Assembly (NCBI RefSeq): GCF_020216025.1
Contig: NZ_JAIWNC010000040.1
Span: 28,943 to 92,942 of the forward strand
Length of the DNA: 64,000 nucleotides
DNA from: Jidongwangia harbinensis
GTDB taxonomy: Bacteria > Actinomycetota > Actinomycetes > Mycobacteriales > Micromonosporaceae
Direction: 5' to 3'
The notes under the pieces are model-generated. The model worked only from the letters and a program-made list of their open reading frames with translations. It ran no database searches and was not told the origin of the DNA. Positions 1-8,049 of this stretch are shown piece after piece. Position 1 is the first letter of the stretch. Each line of letters begins with the position of its first letter. The position numbers were made by a program, and so were the translations under genes.

Positions 1-1881
1 ATCGCGGTGCACCACGAGATCACGGCGTTGTTCCGGCGCCGCTTCGGTCCCACACCGGGCTTCCGGATCGAGAGCGGCGCGGCGACACCGGAGGACACCG
101 ACAAGCGCGACACCGTCATCGATCCGCAGCTGATCGGCGGTGTCCTGAGCGGATTCGGCCATCCGGACGTGGCCGTCCGCAACAAGTCGCGCCGTCAGAT
201 GATGCTCGCCGAGGTCAAGTCCGCCCGGTGGGGTCGCTACGCGTTCGCGATCGGTCAGCTGGACCGCTACATCGAGAACGGCAACGACGAGCACAACGAC
301 GACCTGCGCGCACGGCTCGGCATCGACAAGTTCGTAGCGATGCCGACAAGCACGATGCGGCTGCCGCGGGTGCTGCTGGTGCGGGGCCGGCGGTTCCGGG
401 TGGTGTGGTGCCAGCCCGGGATCATCCTCTACAAAGAGATCAAGCCGAAGAAAAAGAAGAAGCAGGCCAAGAAGCGCAAGACGACGAAGAAGCAGACCAC
501 CAAGAAGCAGCCCGCCAAAAGGCAACCGGCGAAGAAACCCGCGGCGAAGACGCCGGCGGTCAAGGGCGGCAACATCGGCCTCGGGCTGTCGATCAACAGT
601 TCCAGCAGCGGCACGCTCAACGCCGGCATCGGCGTCTCGATCAACTCGAACGGCGTGAGCGTCGGCACGGTCAGCGCCGGGATCGTCTACGACTCGCAGG
701 GCGCCGCGATCGGCTCGATCGGCGCGGGCGCCAACGTGAACACGCAGTCCGCCGGAGCGCTTACCGCGGGCGCCGGGACGAACAAGGACTCGCAGATCGC
801 CGGCGGTCTGACCGCGGGCGCCGGAGAGAACGAGGAGGTGCGGGCCGCGGGCGTCGCGACCGTCGGGAAGGGCCGCAACGTCGGCGTCAACGGCGCGTCC
901 GCCGGGGTCACCGGCTCGACGGACACGCAGGAGGTGAGCGGGGTCAGCGCCGGCCGGACCGGCGTGACCGGGCAGGGCTCCGGCACCGGCGATGCCGGCA
1001 CGCCCGAGGGCGGCACACCGGACGCGGGCACCCCGGCCCGTGGCGTGCCGGACACCGACGCCGATGACACCGGCACGCCCGACGCCGGAACCCGGGCGGC
1101 CGAGACACCGGCGGGCGGTGGCGCGGTGTCCCGGCAGGCGATGCTGGACCGGCTTCAGCAGGGGGCGCCCCAGGTGCCGCGCGCCGAACTGGAACGGCTC
1201 CTCGCCGAAGCCGCGAAGGTCGACGCGGCGCTGCGGCGGGCCAGCCCGGCGCAGCGGCGGCTGATGGAGGCGATCGCGATCACCAGCCCGGACGGCGAGT
1301 TCGCAATACCGGCCTCCGACTGGATCGACATGATGCTCTCCGCCACCCAGGGCATCCAGGAGCAGGACATCGACTATCTGATCGGCGTCGAGTGGAGTCC
1401 AGGCCAGACCACCGCCGACGAGCTGCGGCAGAAGGTCCAGGCCGTCATCGCGAACCGGCAGAAGGCGGCCGCCGGCCCGCGCGCGCCGAAGACCGGCGGT
1501 GACCCGGCCGGTAAGGACAAGCAACGCGTCCGCCTCGGCCTACCGCCGTTGAAGAGCTCGAAACGCACGGCCGAACCCGCTGACGAGAAGGACCAGCTCG
1601 ACTACTCCGGGCTGCAGCCGGGCCAGGAGAAGATCTCCTGGTACCGCGACGAGGGCAAGGCTCTCAAGCCGGGCGGCACGGTCCGTCGCAACGGCTTCAT
1701 CAAGGGCATCTTTCCCAACGGCACGCGGTACGCCGCGAACTTCATCGGCGCGTTCACCGTCACCGGCGACCGGGTCTCGATCGTGGTGGAGAGCTCCACC
1801 GCCCTGATGGCGCCGGACGGCACCCCGCTCACCGGCGACAACGCCCTCGCCGGGCTCACACTCACCGGGACCGTGCAGTGA
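1..1881 (+). CDS. eCIS-locus protein with EVK motif, Lys-rich linker and Gly/Ser repeats (5' end outside window)
   Basis: The reading frame is open from base 1 and the first possible start is a GTG at base 7, so the true start is probably upstream. The first ~140 residues form a compact domain containing AEVKSARWGRYAFAIGQLDR, which resembles the E-x-K strand and following helix of PD-(D/E)XK nuclease-like toxins; this assignment is tentative. A strongly basic Lys/Ala/Thr/Pro stretch follows at about 150-190. Next comes ~150 residues of degenerate Gly/Ala/Ser/Asn repeats (units such as AGAGTNKDSQIAGGLTAGAG) and a Gly-Thr-Pro-Asp linker. The C-terminal ~250 residues look globular. It sits 28 bases before the baseplate genes, so it could be a structural or cargo protein of the injection system. 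I do not recognise the family. Confidence 0.6.
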   Translation: MAVHHEITALFRRRFGPTPGFRIESGAATPEDTDKRDTVIDPQLIGGVLSGFGHPDVAVRNKSRRQMMLAEVKSARWGRYAFAIGQLDRYIENGNDEHNDDLRARLGIDKFVAMPTSTMRLPRVLLVRGRRFRVVWCQPGIILYKEIKPKKKKKQAKKRKTTKKQTTKKQPAKRQPAKKPAAKTPAVKGGNIGLGLSINSSSSGTLNAGIGVSINSNGVSVGTVSAGIVYDSQGAAIGSIGAGANVNTQSAGALTAGAGTNKDSQIAGGLTAGAGENEEVRAAGVATVGKGRNVGVNGASAGVTGSTDTQEVSGVSAGRTGVTGQGSGTGDAGTPEGGTPDAGTPARGVPDTDADDTGTPDAGTRAAETPAGGGAVSRQAMLDRLQQGAPQVPRAELERLLAEAAKVDAALRRASPAQRRLMEAIAITSPDGEFAIPASDWIDMMLSATQGIQEQDIDYLIGVEWSPGQTTADELRQKVQAVIANRQKAAAGPRAPKTGGDPAGKDKQRVRLGLPPLKSSKRTAEPADEKDQLDYSGLQPGQEKISWYRDEGKALKPGGTVRRNGFIKGIFPNGTRYAANFIGAFTVTGDRVSIVVESSTALMAPDGTPLTGDNALAGLTLTGTVQ

Positions 1882-1909
1882 TGTCGACGATGAGGAGAGG
1901 AGGCCGGCC

Positions 1910-2578
1910 ATGACGACGTTCCCCGGCGCGGCGCGGCCCGTCCGCGGCGGCATCATCCTGCTCGACCCGGCCACCTCCCGCATCCAGCGGATCATCGCGT
2001 TGCAGTACAACCCGGACAACCTCAGCCGTACGCTGCAGGCGCAGGGCGCCGGTGACGACCCCGGCGACCGGCTGGAAGCGCTGCGGCTCAAGGGTCCGCC
2101 GACCGAGACGATCCGCCTCGAGGCCGACATGGACGCCACCGACGCGCTGGAGTTCCCTCGGCAGAACCCGACCGTCGCCGAGCTCGGGTTGTTCCCGGCC
2201 CTCGCCGCGCTGGAGACCATGGTGTACCCGCCCAGTGGGCAGCTGATCGCCAATGACGTGCGGGCCGCCGCCGGGATGATCGAGATCGTGCCGGTGGAGG
2301 CGCCGCTGACGTTGTTCACCTGGAGCCGCAACCGGCTGCTGCCGGTACGCCTCACCGAGTTCACCGTCACCGAGGAAGCGTTCGACACCAACCTCAACCC
2401 GATCCGTGCCCGCGTCAACCTCAGCATGCGGGTCCTGACCGTCAACGACCTCGGGTTCAGCCACCGCGGCGGCAGCCTCTACCTACTGCACCAGCAGCAG
2501 AAGGAGCGGTTCGCCGGGATGGGCGGGAGCCCCGGCCTGGCGGCACTCGGCTTCAGCGGCATACCCGGAGGAGGCTGA
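1910..2578 (+). CDS. CIS tube-baseplate connector (Afp7/Pvc7-type N-terminal domain)
   Basis: Predicted 222-residue protein with a strong ribosome site (GGAGAGGAGG) just upstream of the ATG. The N-terminal third has IIALQYNPDNLSRTLQAQ, a signature of the tube-initiator family, in which the protein joins the inner tube to the spike and baseplate (Afp7/Pvc7-like). It ends in a Gly-rich tail. Its LysM partner domain, often fused in this family, is here a separate gene that begins two bases after this one stops. Function is inferred from family and operon order. The alternative, a plain tube protein, is less likely given the position next to the spike genes. Confidence 0.75.
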   Translation: MTTFPGAARPVRGGIILLDPATSRIQRIIALQYNPDNLSRTLQAQGAGDDPGDRLEALRLKGPPTETIRLEADMDATDALEFPRQNPTVAELGLFPALAALETMVYPPSGQLIANDVRAAAGMIEIVPVEAPLTLFTWSRNRLLPVRLTEFTVTEEAFDTNLNPIRARVNLSMRVLTVNDLGFSHRGGSLYLLHQQQKERFAGMGGSPGLAALGFSGIPGGG

Positions 2579-2580
2579 CC

Positions 2581-2895
2581 ATGTTCCCGCCGACCAGCCG
2601 TTACTTCGCCACCGAGATCGCACAGTACGACCCCGGCGACGGCCGCCCGGTCGTGCCGTACCTGCGGCGCCGCTTCCCTCCGCAGCCGGCGGACCTGACC
2701 GAGGTACGCCTGCACGTCGTGGTCGACGGCGACCGCCTCGACCTGCTCGCCGCCCGGTACCTGGGTGATCCCGAACAGTTCTGGCGGATCGCCGACGCCA
2801 ACCGGGCGCTGCGCCCCGACGAGCTGACCGAGACAACCGGCCGGCGGCTGCGGATCACCCTGCCGGAGGGCATCGCGGGAGCGCGCGATGACTGA
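2581..2895 (+). CDS. LysM-domain baseplate protein
   Basis: Predicted 104-residue protein. The central part, VDGDRLDLLAARYLGDPEQF followed by WRIADANRALRPDEL, is a LysM fold of the kind found in gp53/Afp7-type baseplate proteins. Such proteins bind glycan-like surfaces or brace the tail tube at the baseplate. No signal peptide is visible, so it acts from the cytoplasm as part of the particle. Its last eight bases overlap the next gene, indicating coupled translation. Here it is a stand-alone gene between the connector and the spike. Confidence 0.8.
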   Translation: MFPPTSRYFATEIAQYDPGDGRPVVPYLRRRFPPQPADLTEVRLHVVVDGDRLDLLAARYLGDPEQFWRIADANRALRPDELTETTGRRLRITLPEGIAGARDD

Positions 2896-4012
2896 CCAGA
2901 CCTACCAGCTGCTGCTGCAGATGGGACCGACCGTGGCGCTGCCGGTGCCGCGGGAGCTGGCCGACGCCCTGCAGGCGGTGCAGGTCACCACCTCGGCCGG
3001 GCAGCCCAGCGGTTTCCAGCTGACGTTTGCGGTCAGCAAGACCTCGGTGATCAACACGAGGCTGCTGCCGGCCGGGTTCTTCGACCCGAAGATCCGGGTG
3101 ATCGTGACGGTGATCGTCAACGGCTCGCCGACCGTGCTGATCGACGGCGTGATCACCCGCCACGAACTGACGGTGAGCGATCAACCGGGCGCTACTACGC
3201 TGACCGTGACCGGCGAGGACCTCACCCTGGTCATGGACCTGGAGCACGTGCGGACCTGTCACCCGGCGCAGGGCGCGGCGACCCGGGTGGCGGCGATCTG
3301 CGCCAAGTACTTCCAGTACGGCATCATCCCGGCGCCGGTGCCGCCGGTGCTGCTCGACATCCCGAACCCGGTGGAGCGAATCCCGGTGCAGGCCGGCACC
3401 GACCTGGCCTACATCCGGGCGCTCGCCGACGAGTGCGGCTACGTGTTCTACCTGGAGCCAGGCCCGGCGCCGGGCACCAGCATCGCGTACTGGGGCCCGG
3501 AGGTCCGCGTCGGCGTGCCGCAGCCCGCACTCAGCGTCAACCTGGACGCGGCCACGAACGTGGAGTCGCTGAGCTTCACTTTCGACGGGCAGGCCCGCGA
3601 GCAGATGGTCCTCGACATCGTCGAGCCCAACACCAAACAGATCATCAAGGTGCCGATCCCGGACATCGGGCTGCTCCGGCCGCCGCTGGCCGCCCGCCCG
3701 TCGCTCGCGTTGCGGCAGCGCCCGGTGCCGAACGTCGCCCACCTGGCGCCGCTGACCGCCGCTCTGCTCGGCCTGGCGCAGACCGCGCAGGCGTCCGACG
3801 CGATCAGCGGTCAGGGCCAGCTGGACGTGCTGCGGTACGGCCACATCCTGCAGGCCCGCCGGCTGGTCGCGGTCCGCGGCGCGGGCGTGGCGTACGACGG
3901 CCTGTACTTCGTCGCGAGCGTGACCCACGACCTGCGCCGCGGGCGGTACACGCAAAATTTCTCGCTGTCCCGCGACGGCCTCATCCCGCTGATTCCGAGG
4001 GTAATCACATGA
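2888..4012 (+). CDS. CIS spike hub, gp27/VgrG N-terminal-like (phage late control D type)
   Basis: Predicted 374-residue protein matching the phage late control gene D / gp27-like fold. Supporting features are an N-terminal beta-barrel region, the conserved 'TLTVTGEDLTLVMDLE' strand, the middle segment on iterated Ala-rich helices near 'RALADECGYVFYLEPGP', and the C-terminal barrel ending RGRYTQNFSLSRDGL. In VgrG and Afp8 this domain is fused to a gp5-like OB fold. Here it stops at a TGA that overlaps the ATG of the gp5-like gene (ATGA), so the hub is encoded in two pieces. It likely forms the trimeric hub at the base of the tube. Confidence 0.85.
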   Translation: MTDQTYQLLLQMGPTVALPVPRELADALQAVQVTTSAGQPSGFQLTFAVSKTSVINTRLLPAGFFDPKIRVIVTVIVNGSPTVLIDGVITRHELTVSDQPGATTLTVTGEDLTLVMDLEHVRTCHPAQGAATRVAAICAKYFQYGIIPAPVPPVLLDIPNPVERIPVQAGTDLAYIRALADECGYVFYLEPGPAPGTSIAYWGPEVRVGVPQPALSVNLDAATNVESLSFTFDGQAREQMVLDIVEPNTKQIIKVPIPDIGLLRPPLAARPSLALRQRPVPNVAHLAPLTAALLGLAQTAQASDAISGQGQLDVLRYGHILQARRLVAVRGAGVAYDGLYFVASVTHDLRRGRYTQNFSLSRDGLIPLIPRVIT

Positions 4013-4539
4013 TCGAGAGCATCGCCACCCTGCAACGCTTCCGCGGCCGGTACCGGGGCGTCGTCAACGACAACATCGACCCGCTCCAGCTGGGCCGGCT
4101 GCGGGTCCGGGTGCCGGACGTGCTCGGCGACGGCGCGTGCATCTGGGCCCGGTCGGCCAGCCCGCTCTCCGGCGATCAGATGGGCATGTACTTCGTGCCG
4201 CCGAAGGGCGCCGGCGTGTGGGTGGAGTTCGAGGACGGCGACCCGGACGAGGCGCTCTGGACCGGCTGCTGGCGCGGCTCGGCGAGCGACCTGCCGCCGG
4301 CCGCTCTGGAGCCGCCGCCGACCCAGCCGCCCATCGTGATCCAGACCGAGGCGGAGAACCGCATCGTGCTGAGCAGCACCCCCGGGCAGTGCATGGTGCT
4401 GGAAACCTCGGCCGGCGCGTCCGGGCCGCGCATCGAGATCACCAGTACGTCGATCAAGCTCAGCACGGGCAAGGGCGCCTCGGTGGAGCTGACCGGCAAG
4501 TCCGTGAAGATCAACGGAGACGCGCTGACGGTCGACTGA
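4009..4539 (+). CDS. CIS spike OB-fold protein, gp5/baseplate-V-like
   Basis: Predicted 176-residue protein starting at the ATG of an ATGA overlap with the hub gene. The N-terminal half has the gp5/VgrG OB-fold signature: YRGVVNDNIDPLQLGRLRVR, then a Pro-rich turn, 'MYFVPPKGAGVWVEFEDGD' and 'EALWTGCWRG'. The C-terminal ~60 residues are short alternating beta repeats ending KSVKINGDALTVD, typical of a triple-stranded beta-helix needle. Together with the preceding protein it would reconstitute a VgrG-like spike. It is followed after eight bases by the tip gene. Confidence 0.85.
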   Translation: MIESIATLQRFRGRYRGVVNDNIDPLQLGRLRVRVPDVLGDGACIWARSASPLSGDQMGMYFVPPKGAGVWVEFEDGDPDEALWTGCWRGSASDLPPAALEPPPTQPPIVIQTEAENRIVLSSTPGQCMVLETSAGASGPRIEITSTSIKLSTGKGASVELTGKSVKINGDALTVD

Positions 4540-4547
4540 GGAGGCGC

Positions 4548-4868
4548 ATGATGGCCGATCCGCTGCTGCACAAAGACGCCACGGTCAGCTGCGTCCACCA
4601 GGGCCGCGCTCAGCCCGGCAGCGCCTCCACGCGAGTGAAGGTCAGCGGGAAACCGGTGGTGAGCATGCCGGTGACCTACACGGTGTCGGCGTGCACACTG
4701 CCCACCAACGCGGGCGGCCCGTGCGCCACCGCGCTCTGGTCGGGTCCGGCCAAGCGGGTCAAGGCCGGCGGGATGCCGGTGGTGCTGAGCACCAGCAGCT
4801 CAACTTGCGCGCCTACCGGCACGAAACTGCTGGTCACGGTCGTGCAGTTCCGGGTGAAGGGGACGTGA
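4548..4868 (+). CDS. PAAR-like spike tip protein
   Basis: Predicted 106-residue protein. Start is chosen at the ATG at 4548 because GAGGAGG lies just upstream; a second ATG follows directly. The sequence is rich in short beta strands and has four well-spaced cysteines (in VSCVHQG, SACTLP, GPCATA and STCAP). This is compatible with a PAAR or DUF4280-type metal-capped cone that sharpens the spike. Position between the OB-fold needle and gp25 agrees with the Afp10/Cis10 slot. The family call is by context plus Cys pattern; the canonical PAAR motif is not clear. Confidence 0.65.
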   Translation: MMADPLLHKDATVSCVHQGRAQPGSASTRVKVSGKPVVSMPVTYTVSACTLPTNAGGPCATALWSGPAKRVKAGGMPVVLSTSSSTCAPTGTKLLVTVVQFRVKGT

Positions 4869-5230
4869 TGAACATCGACTTCCCGCTGCACGTCGGTACG
4901 GACGGACGCACCGCGACCACCGGCACCGACGACCACATCCGCGACATGATCGAGCAGCTGATCTTCACGAGCCCGGGTGAGCGGGTCAACCGGCCCGACT
5001 TCGGCAGCGGCCTGCTCGACCTGATCTTCGCCCCGAACAGCCCCGAGGTCGCGGCCGCTCTGCAGTTCACCATGCAGGCCGCGGTGCAGCAGTGGCTCGG
5101 CGACCTGATCGAGGTGGAGGGCCTCGAAGTGGTCAGCGACGAGGCGACCATCCGAATCGCGATCAGCTACGTCATTCTGCGCACCGGGGAACAGCGCACC
5201 ACCGCGATCGACCGGGCAGGCCCAGCATGA
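4868..5230 (+). CDS. gp25-like baseplate wedge protein
   Basis: Predicted 120-residue protein beginning at the ATG of a TGATG overlap. It has the classic gp25/W fold signature: an N-terminal DFPLHVG, helix DDHIRDMIEQLIFTSPGERV, NRPDFGSGLLDLIF, and the C-terminal strand VISYVI-type segment. Gp25 homologues staple the sheath to the baseplate wedge and contain the EPR-type core loop (here GERVNRPDFG). Length is typical for the family. It overlaps the next baseplate gene by four bases (ATGA). Confidence 0.9.
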   Translation: MNIDFPLHVGTDGRTATTGTDDHIRDMIEQLIFTSPGERVNRPDFGSGLLDLIFAPNSPEVAAALQFTMQAAVQQWLGDLIEVEGLEVVSDEATIRIAISYVILRTGEQRTTAIDRAGPA

Positions 5231-8049
5231 TCAACCCGTACTCCTTCGGTGACCGGGCGCGGCGGCGGCAGGTCCGCGAATCCGGTCTCAACGGCCTGGA
5301 CACCGTCGAGGTCCGCGCCGATGGCCGGTCGCTTGACGTCACCTTCCTCGGCAAGCTGACCACCGAGCTGACCCGTGCCGACGTCCTGATCGTCGGCGAG
5401 CCGGGTGATCCCGTGCTGACCGTCGAACGGGTGGCGATACACCACGCGGAGGACCCGGACGCCGACGACCGGATGGTGGTCATCCTGGATCGGCACGGTG
5501 GGCTTTCCCCGTACACAATGACCTTGATCGATGGTGATGAGAGTGACGATCCCACACAGCCGGCGCCGCCCGGGTTTGATCAACTTTTCTGCCGTGCGAG
5601 CTTCAGTTTCGCGGCGGACTGCGCGGGTGACGCGGACTGCCTGCCGGCGGACGGATGCGTGCCGGAGGTCTTCGACGAGCCGGATCTGTCCTATCTGGCG
5701 AAGGACTACGAGAGTTTCCGGCGGCTGCTGCTGGACCGGCTGGCGCTGCTGCTGCCCGGCTGGACCGAGCGACACATTCCGGACATTGGCATCACGCTGG
5801 TCGAACTGCTCGCCTACGTCGGCGATCATCTGAGCTACTACCAGGACGCGGTGGCGGCGGAGGCCTACCTCGGGACAGCGCGGCGGCGGATCTCGGTGCG
5901 CCGGCACGTCCGCCTCGTCGATTACCTGATGCACGACGGGTGCAATGCCCGCGCCTTCGTCTGCCTGGACGTGCCCGGGAGGCTCAGCGTCAAGGCCGGG
6001 CAGATGTCGTTCCACAGCCGCGACGGTCAGGCGTTCGAGCCGCTCGCTGATCGGGAACGGACGTTCACATTCATCCCGGAACACAGCACGATCGATCTGT
6101 GGACCTGGGGTGACTCGGGCTGTCACCTGCCCGCCGGCGCGACCTCGGCGACGCTGAAGGACGCCTGGACCGGTCCGCCCGACATGTACGGCCGGCGGCC
6201 GAGGGCGCTGCGGCTGGCCGCCGGTGACCTGCTGCTCCTGGAGGAGATCGCCGGTGCGGTTAGCGGGAAGCGCGCCGACGCCAACCCCGGCCACCGCCAG
6301 GTGGTCCGGCTGACCCGGGTCGAATCGGCCGTGGACGACCTGTTCGACCAGCCGGTGCTCAACGTGTTCTGGGCGCAGGCCGACGCGCTCGGCTTCACCC
6401 TGCCCGTCTCGGTGGTAGTCGGCAACGACTGCGAGCTGCTGGTGAAGGCCGCCGTGGCGCGCGGCAACCTGCTGCTCGCCGACCACGGCCTGACCCGGCC
6501 CGGCGCCGCCGAACCGGTCGAGCTGCCGGCGGCGGTGCTGGTCGACTGCGGGTGCGCCGGGCCCGGCGAGAAACATGATCCGGCAGTCAAGGTGCCCCGC
6601 TCCGACCCGCGGCTGAGCGCCGGCCCGGTCACGCAGAGCACCGGATACCCGGCCGACGAGACGGTCGCCGCGCAGCAGGCGCGACTGCTGCAGCCGATAC
6701 CGGCCGCCGCTCGGCGCCGGATGCGGCAGCTGCTGGCCCGCGCCCGCGGTGGCCAGGAACTGGAGGACCGGCACCTCGCCGAGATCGTCCGGTTGTTCGG
6801 CAGCACCGCCGTCGCAGCGGCCCGGCTGGCCATGCCACCAGCCCGCGGCCGTCCCCCGCAAAGCGCCGAGGAGCAAGCGCGGGCTCTGCACCGCCTGGTC
6901 AGCCGGATCAACGCGCTGCTCGCCAAGAAGGTCCGGTGGCTGCGGACCTTGGCCCGCCGCTGCCCGGCCGGGCTGCGCCTGCACGAGGAGGAGATCGCGG
7001 CGATCGAGGCGGCCTGGGGCGAGCGGTACGTGGGTGCACTGACCGCGCTGGACGCGATGTCCGGACCGGCCGGCGACGCTCTGCGGCAGGATCCGCGGGC
7101 CGCGATGCCCGCGGTGACGCTCCACGAACCGGTCGCCGGCGGCGAGATTTGGTCGATGCGCCGGGACCTGCTCTCCAGCGGGCCGGACGAACCGCACGTG
7201 GTCGGTGAGACCGACGACGACGGTGTCCTGCACCTGCGGTTCGGTGACGGGCGGCACGGCCGGACGCCGCAGCCGGGCGCGGTGTTCGAAGCGCACTACC
7301 GGGTTGGCAACGGCACCGCCGGAAACGTCGGCGCGGACACCATCACCGAGATCCGGTTCCGCGGGATCGACCCGGGCATGACGGTACGCGTCCGCAACCC
7401 CCTGCCGGCCCGCGGCGGCACCGACCCGGAACCGGTCAGCGAGGTCCGCACCATGGCGCCCGGCGCGTTCCGCCGCGACCTGGTCCGCGCGATCACCGCC
7501 GAGGACTACGGCACCCTGGCCGCCCGGCTGCCCGACATGCAGGGCGCCGCCGGCCGGCTGCGCTGGAACGGCAGCTGGTACGAGGCGCAGGTCGCCCTCG
7601 ACCCGCTCGGCGCCACCACGGTCCACGCCGGCGTGCTGACCGCCACCACCCGGGCGCTGCACCCGTACCGGCGGATCGGCCACGACCTGACCGTGCGGAT
7701 CGCCGACTACGTCCCGATCGACCTGGCCCTGACCGCCTGCCTGCTCCCCCGCGCGGTTCGCGGGCAGGTCCGCACGGGGCTGCGCGCCGCGATCGGCGCG
7801 CTGTTCGCCCCGGACCGGCTCACCTTCGGCACCGACGTGACGCTCAGCGGCATCGTCGCCGCGGCGGCCGCGGTGCCCGGCGTGGACAGCGTCGAGGTCA
7901 CCGTGCTGCAGCGCCTCCACGAGGGCGACGCCGGCCAGCGGCTGGCCGGTGTGCTGCCGATCGGCCCGCTGGAGATCGCACGGCTCGACGACGACCCCGC
8001 CCGGCCCGGGAACGGCCGGCTGGCGCTGGACCTGCGAGGTGGGCGATGA
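5227..8049 (+). CDS. Large baseplate J/gp6-like assembly protein 1 (Cis11-like)
   Basis: Predicted 940-residue protein, start at the ATG overlapping the previous stop. The segment DIGITLVELLAYVGDHLSYY with the following 'AYLGTARRRISVRRHVRLVDY' is the hallmark of the putative baseplate assembly family (gp6/baseplate J-like) in injection systems. A Cys-containing region at about 120-150 is unusual. A ~150-residue helical insert rich in Arg and Ala lies at about 480-640. The C-terminal ~250 residues carry the baseplate-J domain (GDGRHGRTPQPGAVFEAHYR; DYGTLAARLPDMQGAAGR). It forms wedges that tie the hub to the fibres. Confidence 0.88.
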   Translation: MINPYSFGDRARRRQVRESGLNGLDTVEVRADGRSLDVTFLGKLTTELTRADVLIVGEPGDPVLTVERVAIHHAEDPDADDRMVVILDRHGGLSPYTMTLIDGDESDDPTQPAPPGFDQLFCRASFSFAADCAGDADCLPADGCVPEVFDEPDLSYLAKDYESFRRLLLDRLALLLPGWTERHIPDIGITLVELLAYVGDHLSYYQDAVAAEAYLGTARRRISVRRHVRLVDYLMHDGCNARAFVCLDVPGRLSVKAGQMSFHSRDGQAFEPLADRERTFTFIPEHSTIDLWTWGDSGCHLPAGATSATLKDAWTGPPDMYGRRPRALRLAAGDLLLLEEIAGAVSGKRADANPGHRQVVRLTRVESAVDDLFDQPVLNVFWAQADALGFTLPVSVVVGNDCELLVKAAVARGNLLLADHGLTRPGAAEPVELPAAVLVDCGCAGPGEKHDPAVKVPRSDPRLSAGPVTQSTGYPADETVAAQQARLLQPIPAAARRRMRQLLARARGGQELEDRHLAEIVRLFGSTAVAAARLAMPPARGRPPQSAEEQARALHRLVSRINALLAKKVRWLRTLARRCPAGLRLHEEEIAAIEAAWGERYVGALTALDAMSGPAGDALRQDPRAAMPAVTLHEPVAGGEIWSMRRDLLSSGPDEPHVVGETDDDGVLHLRFGDGRHGRTPQPGAVFEAHYRVGNGTAGNVGADTITEIRFRGIDPGMTVRVRNPLPARGGTDPEPVSEVRTMAPGAFRRDLVRAITAEDYGTLAARLPDMQGAAGRLRWNGSWYEAQVALDPLGATTVHAGVLTATTRALHPYRRIGHDLTVRIADYVPIDLALTACLLPRAVRGQVRTGLRAAIGALFAPDRLTFGTDVTLSGIVAAAAAVPGVDSVEVTVLQRLHEGDAGQRLAGVLPIGPLEIARLDDDPARPGNGRLALDLRGGR

